Shown in pieces: positions 32,079 through 41,211 of a DNA stretch of 64,000 nucleotides. Below the pieces are notes generated by a model, which ran no database searches, had not been told where the DNA came from, and saw nothing but the letters and a program-made list of their open reading frames with translations. This DNA comes from JACPLA01 sp964602055 (lineage in GTDB: Bacteria > Bacteroidota > Ignavibacteria > UBA10030): contig CAZRPU010000003.1 of NCBI GenBank assembly GCA_964602055.1, forward strand, positions 1 through 64,000, read 5' to 3'. Numbering within the stretch: the stretch's first letter is position 1; every line of letters begins with the position of its first letter. Position numbers and translations under genes: made by a program.

Positions 32079-33287
32079 CTACTCGTACAGGAGAACGGAT
32101 GCCCGCTGCCTCTTGAATTCCCTGAGGGAGGGCGTCCATTCCTCCTCAAGATCGCGGAGGACCGTACGCTTCAATGTCGTCGAAGCGAGGTGCTTCAGTC
32201 GCGACGGCAAAGAGCCGCTCCCGAGAAGCAGTTGCATCGGAAGCCTGACGCGCTCATATTCGTACGGGGGATCATTATACTGAAACTCTTCCGGCGCAAT
32301 GCGCATGGATGCCAACAGGACCCCAAGGCCCAATTGGTAGGGACGAACACGCCTCCCGTCATGGACAAGAAACTGCACGCCTCGGCACGATTGCTTTGCC
32401 CATTTGTGAAAGGTCGGTTCGAATACAGTAGGCCGCAGCGTGATTCCGGAGAGGGAGCAAATCCTGCCCAATTCCTTCATCCACAGAGCGAGATCCCTGA
32501 TATAGGGCGCCCCGACAAGAAGAAAAGGCAATGTTGTTCCCCTCCCTTCGCTCATGTTGGTACCCTCCAGAAGCACCATGCCGGGATACACTTCCGGAAT
32601 CTCCGGCGTTGGAATATTGGGGGATGTCATAACCCACATCCGACCGGTATCTGCCCAATGCATCGAGCGCTTCCATCCCTTCATGCGAATGACTTCAAGG
32701 TCTACGGCTGGATCCTCCAACTGGTTGATCCACTTCGCTGCTTCTCCGATCGTCATTCCATGCCTCATCGGCGCCGGATATTCCCCAACAAAACTTCTCG
32801 AATCGTCCTCGAGGACGTTTCCCTCTATCTCCCTGCCACCAATGGGATTGGGCCTGTCGAGGATGACCACTTTCTTGTTCGTTGAGGCGCACTTTCGCAT
32901 GATTCCCGCAACTGTCCAGAGGAACGTATAAACACGCGTACCCACGTCCTGCAAATCGACAATCACCGTATCAATGTCTTTCAGCATTGCATCGGATGGT
33001 TCCCGAACGTCGCTGTAGAGGCTGTAGAATGGCAAGCCTGAAACAAAATCCTTTCCATGGCCGCTTTCGATCATGTTATCTTGTTTGTCCGCGCAAAGGC
33101 CGTGTTGGGGAGTGAAGAGGTGGACGAGCCGATTCTTCAAAATTGAATGGACAACCAGCTGCGAAGGACGGAGTGATCGGTCAACGCTTGCCTGATTCAC
33201 CAGCAGGGCGCAGCGCCCCCAAGACTTCGCCCGGGACGGGTTTTCTGCGAGAATATCGAGGCCAACCTTGATCAAAGTGTTGTACAA
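32079..33287 (-). CDS. namZ: Exo-beta-N-acetylmuramidase NamZ (DUF1343)
   Basis: A 402-residue protein of the DUF1343/NamZ family, which releases N-acetylmuramic acid from peptidoglycan fragments. Seen: LLVNQASVDRSLRPSQLVV near 30, HLFTPQHGLCADKQDNM, LQDVGTRVYTFLW, LDRPNPIGGREIEGN and EGTNMSEGRGTT. No signal peptide is visible, unlike many secreted members, so it may act in the cytosol or be exported otherwise. The only good start is TTG at 33287 (or the TTG at 33275), which has no Shine-Dalgarno sequence and lies four bases after the terminator hairpin of the ATP-synthase pair. Confidence 0.85.
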   Translation of the reverse strand: MYNTLIKVGLDILAENPSRAKSWGRCALLVNQASVDRSLRPSQLVVHSILKNRLVHLFTPQHGLCADKQDNMIESGHGKDFVSGLPFYSLYSDVREPSDAMLKDIDTVIVDLQDVGTRVYTFLWTVAGIMRKCASTNKKVVILDRPNPIGGREIEGNVLEDDSRSFVGEYPAPMRHGMTIGEAAKWINQLEDPAVDLEVIRMKGWKRSMHWADTGRMWVMTSPNIPTPEIPEVYPGMVLLEGTNMSEGRGTTLPFLLVGAPYIRDLALWMKELGRICSLSGITLRPTVFEPTFHKWAKQSCRGVQFLVHDGRRVRPYQLGLGVLLASMRIAPEEFQYNDPPYEYERVRLPMQLLLGSGSLPSRLKHLASTTLKRTVLRDLEEEWTPSLREFKRQRASVLLYE

Positions 33288-33291
33288 CAGA

Positions 33292-33322
33292 AAACCCGCC
33301 GATGGAAACAGTCGACGGGTTT
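33292..33322 (-). terminator. Hairpin after atpC
   Basis: On the minus strand AAACCCGTCGA (33322-33312) pairs over 11 positions, with one G-U, with TCGGCGGGTTT (33302-33292) across a nine-base loop; the following bases TCTGTTG are only weakly T-rich. It lies 22 bases after the atpC stop and just before the namZ start codon. Confidence 0.6.
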
Positions 33323-33344
33323 GATGGGTATCTTCATGGCAGAG

Positions 33345-33752
33345 TTACGTTTTGGCTATTTTCAATCTGTTGAGAGCCCTCTCCATGGCGACTCGGGCGC
33401 GTTCGATATTGATGTCCGATTGACGGCTTTCCAGTCTTTGCTTTGCCCTGTCTCTGGCCGCGGTTGCCCGCTGGACGTCTATCTGGTCCGATCGCTCGGC
33501 CGTTTCCGCCAGCATCATCACCTTGTTCTCATGGACTTCCACAACTCCTCCGCTTGTCGCAAACCGGAATTCCTGACCGGCAGCATTGATCAGCTTTACT
33601 TCACCGACGGCGATATTGGAAAGAAGCGGGGCATGGCTCCTCAAGACCTGAAATCCGCCCACAACCCCGGGGGCAGTGAAACTCAATACCTGGTCGTTGA
33701 AAATGACTTTGCGTGGTGTAACAATCTCGAGATGATAGGTCTTTTCCGCCAT
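33345..33752 (-). CDS. atpC: ATP synthase F1 epsilon subunit
   Basis: A 135-residue stator-type rotor subunit with the N-terminal beta-sandwich (MAEKTYHLEIVTPRKVIFND, QVLSFTAPGVVGGFQVLRSH, APLLSNIAVGEVKLI) and the C-terminal helical hairpin (QRATAARDRAKQRLESRQSD). It links the F1 rotor to the c-ring and can inhibit ATP hydrolysis. It lies one base after atpD, forming the usual atpD-atpC pair. The other ATP synthase genes are absent from the window, as in several Chlorobi-group genomes where atpDC is separate. Confidence 0.95.
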   Translation of the reverse strand: MAEKTYHLEIVTPRKVIFNDQVLSFTAPGVVGGFQVLRSHAPLLSNIAVGEVKLINAAGQEFRFATSGGVVEVHENKVMMLAETAERSDQIDVQRATAARDRAKQRLESRQSDINIERARVAMERALNRLKIAKT

Positions 33753-33753
33753 C

Positions 33754-35160
33754 CTATGCCTGCATTTTCTTCGATTTTTCCTCCGCTTCCTCGATTGTCC
33801 CTACCATGAGGAATGAGGATTCCGGAAGATGGTCATACGATCCTTCTAGAATGCCTTTGAACCCCCTGACCGTGTCTTCAAGCTTGACATACTTTCCGGC
33901 GTAGCCGGTGAATTGCTCGGCCACAAAGAACGGCTGAGAGAGAAAACGTTCAATCTTCCTCGCGCGCGCAACCGTAATCTTATCTTCGTCCGAAAGCTCG
34001 TCCATTCCGAGGATGTTGATGATATCCTGGAGGTCTTTGTACGCCTGAAGCACCTCCTTCACTCTTTTGGCAACGGAATAATGCTCCTCGCCGACGATCT
34101 TGGGATCGAGAATTCTCGAAGTTGAATCGAGAGGATCCACGGCCGGATAAATGCCCTTTTCGACAATCTGTCGGCTCAACACGGTTGTTGCGTCAAGGTG
34201 GGAGAAGGTGGTTGCCGGCGCAGGATCGGTAAGGTCGTCGGCAGGGACATAAATCGCCTGAACGGACGTAATGGATCCTTTTTTTGTCGAGGTGATCCGC
34301 TCCTGCAGTTCACCCATTTCGGTTCCGAGGGTCGGCTGATATCCAACGGCAGAAGGCATCCGGCCGAGGAGGGCCGACACTTCCGACCCCGCCTGCACAA
34401 AACGGAAAATATTGTCGATGAAGAGGAGGACGTCTTTCCCTTCTTCATCACGAAAATATTCTGCGACCGTCAGCGCCGTCAAACCCACGCGGGCTCGGGC
34501 TCCCGGTGGTTCATTCATCTGTCCAAAAACCAGCGCGGTTTTTTCAAGAACGCCCGATTCCTTCATTTCAAGCCAGAGGTCGTTTCCTTCCCTGGTCCGC
34601 TCGCCTACACCACCAAACACCGAATAACCGCCGTGATGTTTTGCAATGTTGTGAATCAATTCCTGAATCAGCACGGTCTTACCAACGCCCGCGCCCCCAA
34701 ACAGCCCGGTTTTTCCGCCTCTTGTATACGGTTCAAGGAGATCAATAACCTTGATACCTGTTTCGAACATCTCCTTTTTGGTCGATAACTGTTCAAAGGT
34801 TGGCGCCGGACGGTGGATGGGATAGCGCTTCTTTGCTTCAACCGGACCCAGGGCATCGATAGGCTGGCCTGTCACATTGATCAGCCTGCCCAGCACCTTC
34901 GGTCCCACCGGAACCAGAACGGGCTCCCCCGTATCGAACGCCTTCATTCCGCGGACAAGTCCGTCGGTGGAATCCATGGCAACCGTCCGAACGCGGTCTT
35001 CACCCAATTGCTGTTGTACTTCGCAGATGAGATCTTCCTGCTTTCCTTCAACGCTCGTTCTTGGGATCTTCAAGGCGTTGAGGATTGCAGGCAGCGTGCT
35101 CCCCGAAAAATCAACGTCAACGACCGGTCCGATAACCTGTACGATTTTGCCTTCGTTCAT
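33754..35160 (-). CDS. atpD: ATP synthase F1 beta subunit
   Basis: A 468-residue catalytic beta subunit. MNEGKIVQVIGPVVDVDF starts the N-terminal barrel; the Walker A motif GGAGVGKT is at 155-162, followed by the GERTREGNDLWLEM catalytic segment, LLFIDNIFRFVQAGSEVSAL (Walker B region) and the DELSDED signature (about 390). The ATG at 35160 with upstream AAAGG is chosen; a longer open frame upstream is not similar to atpD. It is translated with atpC immediately downstream. The upstream 35161-35365 has no other gene. Confidence 0.97.
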   Translation of the reverse strand: MNEGKIVQVIGPVVDVDFSGSTLPAILNALKIPRTSVEGKQEDLICEVQQQLGEDRVRTVAMDSTDGLVRGMKAFDTGEPVLVPVGPKVLGRLINVTGQPIDALGPVEAKKRYPIHRPAPTFEQLSTKKEMFETGIKVIDLLEPYTRGGKTGLFGGAGVGKTVLIQELIHNIAKHHGGYSVFGGVGERTREGNDLWLEMKESGVLEKTALVFGQMNEPPGARARVGLTALTVAEYFRDEEGKDVLLFIDNIFRFVQAGSEVSALLGRMPSAVGYQPTLGTEMGELQERITSTKKGSITSVQAIYVPADDLTDPAPATTFSHLDATTVLSRQIVEKGIYPAVDPLDSTSRILDPKIVGEEHYSVAKRVKEVLQAYKDLQDIINILGMDELSDEDKITVARARKIERFLSQPFFVAEQFTGYAGKYVKLEDTVRGFKGILEGSYDHLPESSFLMVGTIEEAEEKSKKMQA

Positions 35161-35365
35161 CTGCAGCCTTTCTTGCGATTTGTAAATTCTCGACGGAAGA
35201 GCGTGATGTGAAGTGTAGATAATACCCAATAAAACAGCGAAAATCAATCGTTTTTTCACCAATGCAGCGGAGTTCTGATTCGTCGCGATCGTTTCCAAGG
35301 TCATCCAGGCAGCAGCATCAGACTCAAGTCAGCCTAGACCTGATACAAGGCCCCTGCACTGAAAC

Positions 35366-35389
35366 AAAAAAATCCGCGCAAAGGCGGAT
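35366..35389 (-). terminator. Rho-independent terminator of tRNA-Thr
   Basis: On the minus strand ATCCGC (35389-35384) pairs with GCGGAT (35377-35372) across a six-base loop and is followed by a run of seven T. It lies about 30 bases after the tRNA 3' end. Confidence 0.85.
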
Positions 35390-35419
35390 AGGTTCACCGA
35401 AACATCAATCAGAATCTTG

Positions 35420-35491
35420 AGCTGGTGGTCGGATTTGAACCGACGACCTGCGGTTTACGAAACCGCTGCTCTACCGCTGAGCTACACCAGC
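35420..35491 (-). tRNA. tRNA-Thr (anticodon CGU)
   Basis: The minus strand folds as a full cloverleaf: acceptor GCTGGTG/CACCAGC, D arm GCTCAGCGGTAGAGC, anticodon arm GCGGT-TTCGTAA-ACCGC with anticodon CGT, and T arm GTCGG-TTCAAAT-CCGAC. Discriminator T, no encoded CCA. It decodes ACG threonine codons. A terminator follows at 35366-35389. Confidence 0.95.
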
Positions 35492-35581
35492 ATTCCGACT
35501 TCCCGCCGAAGGCATCCCCATGAGCGGGCTTTTCGAAGGACAAATATACGAAAAAACTTTTATGAGAGCAATGAATGAATG

Positions 35582-36757
35582 TTACTCTGCGTGCTCAGCC
35601 AGCGTGGCTTCTTTGTTTTGGGATGATTGTGCGGGAACACGCTGTAGGATCACAAATGTTGTATCATCTCTCAATTCTTCACCATGACGGAAGCTCCAGA
35701 GACTCTTGAGCAATCGTTCCTTCACCTCCGAGGCGCTGGCTCCGTGCGAATCGAGCAGAACCTGCATCAAACGCCCCTCCCCGTATTCTTCATCCATGCG
35801 GTTGACACTCTCAATAACCCCGTCCGTGTAGAGCACCACGGTGTCCATTTCTTCAAGAATGATTTCCTCGACCTCGAGCGATCCTTCGAAAATCGTGGAA
35901 GTCCCGCCGCTCTGCGGCTGGGTCTTCCCGGGTGGTGCGAGGCCTATTGCAGTTCCCTTCGGTTGGATCCATGAACAGACGCGCCGCGAGGCATCAAGTT
36001 TCAGGGCAGGCATATGCCCCGCGCGGCAAAAGAGAATTCTCCCATCGGGGAAGACATGCATCAGGGAAACCGTTAGAAAAAAGTTCCTCTTCAGCTGGCC
36101 ATAGAGATATTCGTTGAGTCTGAGAAGAAGATCCCTGGCATCGTCGGTCTCCGGGGCCAGCATCTGCAGGGCGGTCTGGACCTTGACCATGTATAGGGCG
36201 GCGGAAATTCCCTTGCCCGACACATCGCCGATGACGACAATCGTGCTTCCATCTTTCATAGGGAGGAAATCGAAGTAATCGCCCCCCACACTCTCGGCAA
36301 CCTCGCTATGCGTCGCAACATCGAAGCCTGCGAGGGGAGTAACCTGATCGGGAAGAAGACTCAGCTGGATTTGACGCGCAAATTCCAGATCATCCCGTGT
36401 GACGAGCTTGTCCGCTAATTCCATGGCAAGGAGGAAATTGATCACCACAAAGGCATAGAAGAGCTTCATGATATCGCCGTCCCAAAGACCGAGAGCCACG
36501 AGAAAAAAAGCGATCGCATAGAAGAGCCTGCGGGCGGGCGTCAGCTTCATGAGGAAGGCAAGAAACAGATACCACGTAAACTTGAAGAACCTGGCAATCC
36601 TCGAATCGTTGGGATTCCGGGATGGCATATTCTTTACATAGAACGTGTACATCCCGCGGGTGTCGGCATTGACCAGTTTTTCAATCTCCGCACTCGTCAG
36701 CCCGCTCGTGAACAGCTTGTAGAAATCACTCAGGGATTGAATTGTTTTTTTCACCAT
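35582..36757 (-). CDS. SpoIIE-type protein phosphatase with membrane segments
   Basis: A 391-residue protein. Residues 1-55 are soluble; two or more hydrophobic stretches at about 58-112 (FTWYLFLAFLMKLT, LFYAIAFFLVALGLW, MKLFYAFVVINFLLAME) anchor it in the membrane. The C-terminal PP2C domain of the SpoIIE/RsbU type runs from SLLPDQVTPLAGFD to the end, with the metal-binding DYFDFLPMKDG and VVIGDVSGKGISAALYM, and later LYTDGVIESVN. This family dephosphorylates anti-sigma antagonists in partner switching, but no antagonist or anti-sigma gene is next to it. It lies between tRNA-Thr and aspartase. Confidence 0.88.
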   Translation of the reverse strand: MVKKTIQSLSDFYKLFTSGLTSAEIEKLVNADTRGMYTFYVKNMPSRNPNDSRIARFFKFTWYLFLAFLMKLTPARRLFYAIAFFLVALGLWDGDIMKLFYAFVVINFLLAMELADKLVTRDDLEFARQIQLSLLPDQVTPLAGFDVATHSEVAESVGGDYFDFLPMKDGSTIVVIGDVSGKGISAALYMVKVQTALQMLAPETDDARDLLLRLNEYLYGQLKRNFFLTVSLMHVFPDGRILFCRAGHMPALKLDASRRVCSWIQPKGTAIGLAPPGKTQPQSGGTSTIFEGSLEVEEIILEEMDTVVLYTDGVIESVNRMDEEYGEGRLMQVLLDSHGASASEVKERLLKSLWSFRHGEELRDDTTFVILQRVPAQSSQNKEATLAEHAE

Positions 36758-36818
36758 AGCAGAAATCTTCTTTTTTGGACCATTCTGTATACGAACACTC
36801 TTCTCAAATGTTCCTTGC

Positions 36819-38213
36819 TTATCCCTTTATTCCGGGTTCCGTCATTCCGCGAATGTCGAACACGGTCTGGATTTGCGAAGCGGTCAGCAGGCCCTTCTCT
36901 TCAACGACTTTGCGAAGGGGAATTCTGCGCTTGATCGATTCTTTGACGACTTCTGCCGCAGCAGCATAGCCAATGTGGGGATTCAAAGCTGTCGCAAGGC
37001 TGACGGTGCCCTCTGCGTAATCCCTGCAACGATCCGTATTTGCAGCAATCCCGGCGATGCATCGTTCGGCAAAAACGGAGACGGCATTCCCCATGATCTC
37101 GATTTCGTGCAGCAGATTGAACGCAACAACAGGCATCATCACGTTCAGCTCCAGCTGTCCGGCCTGTGCAGACAGAAAGACGGTTGTGTCGCACCCTGCC
37201 ACCTGGAGGCAGACCATATTGACCATCTCAGCAATCGACGGATTAACCTTGCCGGGCATGATGGACGACCCGGGTTGTACTGCAGGCAGGGAGATTTCCG
37301 CCAGCCCCGTCGTGGGCCCCGACCCCATCAACCGGATATCGTTGGCAATCCTCATGACGTCCTGCGACAGACTCCGCACGGCATGGGAAAGATCGACCAT
37401 GGGCCGGAGACTTTGCATCGCTTCGAAGTAATTCTCCGCCGGACGAAATTCGATGCCGAGTTGCCGCCGCAGCTCGCTGATCATTTCCGAACGATACCTG
37501 GGATGGCTGTTCAATCCAGTCCCCACCGCGGTTCCCCCTATGCCCAGTTCGAGGCACGCATCCGCGGCCGCCGCGATGGAAGCGTGATGCTTCCCGATAT
37601 TCACACCATAAGCGGTGAATTCCTGGCCAAGCCGTATCGGCACCGCGTCCATGAGGTGCGTCCTGCCCGACTTCAGAACGCCGTCAAATTCCCTTCCTTT
37701 TTCCATCAGGCGAGCTTCGAGCGTTTCCAGCTTCTCCAGCATGGGCCTGATTTCCATGAGTGCAGCAATGCGAATGGCGGTCGGACAAACATCGTTCGTC
37801 GATTGCGCCATGTTCACATGGTCGTTGGGATGAACAACCGTATAATCTCCTTTCGAGCCTCCAAGGAGTTCGATCGCCCGGTTCGCAAGAACCTCATTGA
37901 CGTTCATGTTGTGAGAGGTCCCTGCTCCCGCCTGGTACACGTCAACGACAAACCACTCGCGAAAGGCCCCGGCCAAGCCTTCATCAGCAGCCTTGACGAT
38001 AGCGTCGGCGATGGCAGGGTCAAGAAGCCCCAGCGCGCGGTTCACAACTGCCGCTGCCCGTTTGATGTGAATCGTGGCGTCAACGTAGGAGTCTTTCCCC
38101 TTCAATCCGCTGATGGGAAAATTTTCCATTGCTCTGAGCGTTTGAATGCCAAAATAGGCTGACGCGGGAACGCGGCGTTCCCCCAACGAGTCTTTTTCCG
38201 TGCGAGTCTCCAT
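36819..38213 (-). CDS. aspA: Aspartate ammonia-lyase (aspartase)
   Basis: A 464-residue member of the fumarase-II/aspartase superfamily converting aspartate to fumarate and ammonia. The N-terminal signature TEKDSLGERRVPASAYFGIQ and TLRAMENFPISG is aspartase-like rather than fumarase-like; the superfamily loop GSSIMPGKVNP (flexible catalytic Ser loop) and TSHNMNVNEVLANRA are complete. Length is standard (about 470). It lies upstream of nothing recognisable, but the class I fumarase is just before it in transcription order, consistent with an aspartate-fumarate-malate route. Confidence 0.92.
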   Translation of the reverse strand: METRTEKDSLGERRVPASAYFGIQTLRAMENFPISGLKGKDSYVDATIHIKRAAAVVNRALGLLDPAIADAIVKAADEGLAGAFREWFVVDVYQAGAGTSHNMNVNEVLANRAIELLGGSKGDYTVVHPNDHVNMAQSTNDVCPTAIRIAALMEIRPMLEKLETLEARLMEKGREFDGVLKSGRTHLMDAVPIRLGQEFTAYGVNIGKHHASIAAAADACLELGIGGTAVGTGLNSHPRYRSEMISELRRQLGIEFRPAENYFEAMQSLRPMVDLSHAVRSLSQDVMRIANDIRLMGSGPTTGLAEISLPAVQPGSSIMPGKVNPSIAEMVNMVCLQVAGCDTTVFLSAQAGQLELNVMMPVVAFNLLHEIEIMGNAVSVFAERCIAGIAANTDRCRDYAEGTVSLATALNPHIGYAAAAEVVKESIKRRIPLRKVVEEKGLLTASQIQTVFDIRGMTEPGIKG

Positions 38214-38250
38214 GACCTTCCTCCTTCAGGTTGCTGAGGTGAAACAACAA

Positions 38251-38274
38251 GGCACCGAGGTGTCACCCGGTGCC
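38251..38274 (-). terminator. Terminator after class I fumarase
   Basis: On the minus strand GGCACCG (38274-38268) pairs with CGGTGCC (38257-38251) around a 10-base loop, followed by TTGTTGTTTC. It lies 29 bases after the fumarase stop, before the aspA start. Confidence 0.75.
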
Positions 38275-38303
38275 TTCAGTATCGCAAACATTCTGCAGAC
38301 AAT

Positions 38304-39827
38304 TTATACCGCGACAGGCTCGGAGAACGAAGCAAGCTTCGCAGCCGAGGCCTTTTCAACGTCTGCATGAAGGCTGTTGCCGTGAGCGTCCATAGTGACA
38401 ATTGCGGGGAAGTCCTTTACCTGCAAGTGCCACATCGCTTCCGGAATCCCGAAATCGAGGAAATCGACGCCGTCAACGGCCGTAATGCATCGTGTATAGT
38501 ACTGCGCGGCGCCTCCGATGGCATTCAGATAGACCGCTCCCTGATCCTTGAGAGCAGCAAGGGTCTTTGCACCCATTCCCCCTTTTCCCATGACAATCCT
38601 CAGACCGAACTTCTTGATAATGTCGGCCTGATACGGCTCCTCGCGGCCGCTCGTCGTCGGCCCGGCCGCATTGATCATCCATCGGTCACCTTGCTTGAGC
38701 GCCACAGGTCCGCAATGATAGAGGGCGCCCCCCTGGAGATCAACCGGTGAATCATGCGTGAGCAAATGGTGGTGAAGATTGTCTCGGCCCGTGTGTACCG
38801 GCCCGCTCAGGAGAACAACGTCCCCAACCTTCAGACTCCGTATTTGCTCTTCGCTGACAGGCGTGGTCAATCGGATTTCCCTCCCCGTCAGCGGCAGACT
38901 GTGATCCTTCGCCATGCGCATGACCGGCGAATCATCCTTGTACAGCCATTGCTTGATTGCTCCCGTTCCTGCGTCCAAGAGCACACCCTGTCTGCGAAAA
39001 GCCCAGCAGTCATATGCAACACTTACGAAGAAGCTCGCAGGGAGGCGATGAAGTACTCCGATCTTGCAGCCGATGAGGGTAACAGCTCCGCCAAAGCCCA
39101 TTGTTCCTATTCCCAGCTTGTTGGCATCCTGCATGATCGTTTGCTCGAGCTTGGCCAGAGTCGGGTCCTGATTGACATCGTCAAGAGAGCGAAAGAGCTG
39201 CTGTTTGGCATAAGCGTATCCCGTGGTCCGGTCTCCGCCTATGGAGACTCCGATTGCACCCACGCTGCAGCCGTGGCCCTGGGCCTGGAATACGGCATGC
39301 ATGATGCATTTGCGAACCCCCTCAAGGGTTCGGTCAGCGCGGCCGAGGTTGGGGATTTCCGCGGGAAGGGAGTACTGGATGTTCTTGTTCTCACAACCGC
39401 CTCCCTTCAGGAGGAGCTTGACTTCGATGTCTTGCCGCTCCCACTGCTCGAAATGGACCACCGGTGTTCCTTCCCCGAGGTTGTTCCCGCTGTTTTTTCC
39501 CGTAAGCGAATCAACAGAATTCGGGCGCAGTTTTCCCGCCTTGGTGGCATCCGCAATCGCCTCAAGGATCTGTTTCTTCATGACCATCTGGTTTGCCCCG
39601 ACGGGGGTTTTGATTTCGAACGTGGGCATGCCCGTATCCTGGCAAATAGGAACAACTCCGTCGCATGCCATGTCCACGTTTACGGCAATCGTCTGCAATG
39701 CAAGCGAAGATTGGGTCTTGGGCTGTTCCTGTTTCATGGCGGCGGCCAGAGCCCTGCGCACATCGGGGGGCAAGTTCGAAGACGTATCGACAATGAGATT
39801 ATAGACGCTTTCTTTGAAATTTTTCAT
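38304..39827 (-). CDS. Fumarate hydratase class I (4Fe-4S)
   Basis: A 507-residue iron-sulphur fumarase combining the alpha and beta parts in one chain. The alpha domain shows VPICQDTGMPTFEIKTP and KGGGCENKN with cluster cysteines; the beta domain runs from about 340 with VLLSGPVHTGRDNLHH, AAGPTTSGREEPYQADIIKK and DFGIPEAMWHLQVKDFP. The ATG at 39827 with upstream GGAGAAAGAAAAA is used; a longer frame adds 32 residues of no similarity. It makes malate from fumarate in the TCA cycle, or takes the fumarate from aspartase next door. Confidence 0.92.
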   Translation of the reverse strand: MKNFKESVYNLIVDTSSNLPPDVRRALAAAMKQEQPKTQSSLALQTIAVNVDMACDGVVPICQDTGMPTFEIKTPVGANQMVMKKQILEAIADATKAGKLRPNSVDSLTGKNSGNNLGEGTPVVHFEQWERQDIEVKLLLKGGGCENKNIQYSLPAEIPNLGRADRTLEGVRKCIMHAVFQAQGHGCSVGAIGVSIGGDRTTGYAYAKQQLFRSLDDVNQDPTLAKLEQTIMQDANKLGIGTMGFGGAVTLIGCKIGVLHRLPASFFVSVAYDCWAFRRQGVLLDAGTGAIKQWLYKDDSPVMRMAKDHSLPLTGREIRLTTPVSEEQIRSLKVGDVVLLSGPVHTGRDNLHHHLLTHDSPVDLQGGALYHCGPVALKQGDRWMINAAGPTTSGREEPYQADIIKKFGLRIVMGKGGMGAKTLAALKDQGAVYLNAIGGAAQYYTRCITAVDGVDFLDFGIPEAMWHLQVKDFPAIVTMDAHGNSLHADVEKASAAKLASFSEPVAV

Positions 39828-39939
39828 TTTTTCTTTCTCCGGGTGACTCTGCGTCAGCCGGCAGGAGCAAACGCCCGGTGACAGCAGGTATTGAAAACTA
39901 TCAACTCCCTGAATCAAAAGCAACGAACGACAAGTCGGA

Positions 39940-41211
39940 CTAGCGCGGCTGAAGTAGTGCTCGTACGACCTGAGGGTCTCCGCTGTTCTTGGCGGGGTTT
40001 ATCCCAAGAAGCCTGCAGAGGAAGTTGTAAATATGGATGTTTTCGAAGGCGTCAACCCTTCTGCCGGCCGCGATGGAGTGGCCGTAGGCAATAAACAAGC
40101 CCCGCATCGAAGCGGCTGTATTATCGTACCCGTGATTTCCGCCGCGATCACGACTTCTCCAGTAGTTCTGATCTCCCCGCACGGTGATGATCCATCCTTC
40201 GTCAGCCAGAAGGAGAATCGGCGCAATGCGTCTGTTGTTTCGATAGTGAAGCCGTTCAGGGATGGAATCCTTCAGAAAGACCTTCATATGCTGGTGAGCA
40301 TCTCTGATGGCTTGATAGACTCCCGATTCTGTCCCGGGCTGCGGCCACAGGGAAACGACGATTCCCAAGTCCACAACGCGGACGGAGTCAGAATCCTTCA
40401 AGTAGTCGTCAAGATATATGGTCCGGCTTTTTTCCACAGGAGCCATGCCGTGATCCGATACAATGACAAGAGAAGTTGATTCCTGCAGACCCCGTTCTTT
40501 CAAGCCGTTCATCAGACGGCCAATCGCCTTATCGATGATCCGTACGGCAGTGTCGACTGAGGCATAGTCGGGTCCGTATGCATGAGCGGCAATGTCAAGT
40601 TTCTCAAAATACAGTGTGATGAATCTCGGACGCCGCTCAGCGGGATACTCCATCCACGCGAGAACCTGATCGACGCGCTGTTCTTCAGGAATGGAAGCAT
40701 CGAACCGTTTCCAGTAGCTCGGTTGTATTCCCTTGATAGGCGCCTCCGAGCCGGGCCAGAAAAACGAGGCGGTTGTTACTCCTTGACGTTCTGCGGTTAC
40801 CCATATCGGCTCTCCCCCCCACCAACGGGGATTGGTCACCTCATCCCGCTTCCGCATTGTGAAGAGAGCGTCAAACTCGGGATCGTACATCGTGTTTCCG
40901 ACAACGCCATGTTCCTCCGCATAGAGTCCGGTGACAATGCTGTAATGATTGGGGAAGGTCTTCGTCGGAAAGATGGGAATAAGCCAGCTGGCCCGGGTTC
41001 CCTCATCCGCCAGGCGCCGAAGATTGGGACAGGAGGTGTTCTCAAGAAAATCGGCCCGGAACCCGTCGATGGAGATCAAAATGACCGTCGCCGGGCGATC
41101 AGGAGTGGTGCTGAACAGCGGACGCCCGGGAAGGCAGAGGAGCAAAAGCAAGAAGAAGCAACATGCTTGCTTCGAGCGCCTACTTGTTCCGAACCCTTTG
41201 GCCCGGATCAT
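39940..41211 (-). CDS. Secreted nucleotide pyrophosphatase/phosphodiesterase-type alkaline phosphatase superfamily enzyme
   Basis: A 423-residue exported protein (signal near CCFFLLLLLCLPGRPLFS) of the ENPP/type I phosphodiesterase family. LISIDGFRADFLENTSCPNL near 45 gives the first metal site; the nucleophile threonine is in PIFPTKTFPNHYSIVTGLY; further metal ligands are in IVSDHGMAPV and GNHGYDNTAASMRGLFIAYG. It likely hydrolyses nucleotide or phospholipid diesters outside the cell. Its start overlaps the end of the S9 peptidase by four bases, so the two secreted enzymes are made together. Confidence 0.9.
   Translation of the reverse strand: MIRAKGFGTSRRSKQACCFFLLLLLCLPGRPLFSTTPDRPATVILISIDGFRADFLENTSCPNLRRLADEGTRASWLIPIFPTKTFPNHYSIVTGLYAEEHGVVGNTMYDPEFDALFTMRKRDEVTNPRWWGGEPIWVTAERQGVTTASFFWPGSEAPIKGIQPSYWKRFDASIPEEQRVDQVLAWMEYPAERRPRFITLYFEKLDIAAHAYGPDYASVDTAVRIIDKAIGRLMNGLKERGLQESTSLVIVSDHGMAPVEKSRTIYLDDYLKDSDSVRVVDLGIVVSLWPQPGTESGVYQAIRDAHQHMKVFLKDSIPERLHYRNNRRIAPILLLADEGWIITVRGDQNYWRSRDRGGNHGYDNTAASMRGLFIAYGHSIAAGRRVDAFENIHIYNFLCRLLGINPAKNSGDPQVVRALLQPR

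Noticed and set aside
35161..35304. 48-residue N-terminal extension of atpD
   Set aside because: AtpD similarity begins at the ATG at 35160, which has its own ribosome binding site; the extra part is not conserved in the family.
36873..38162. Long plus-strand open frame opposite aspartase (429 codons)
   Set aside because: It is the antisense shadow of a well-conserved enzyme and has no recognisable protein pattern or start signal.
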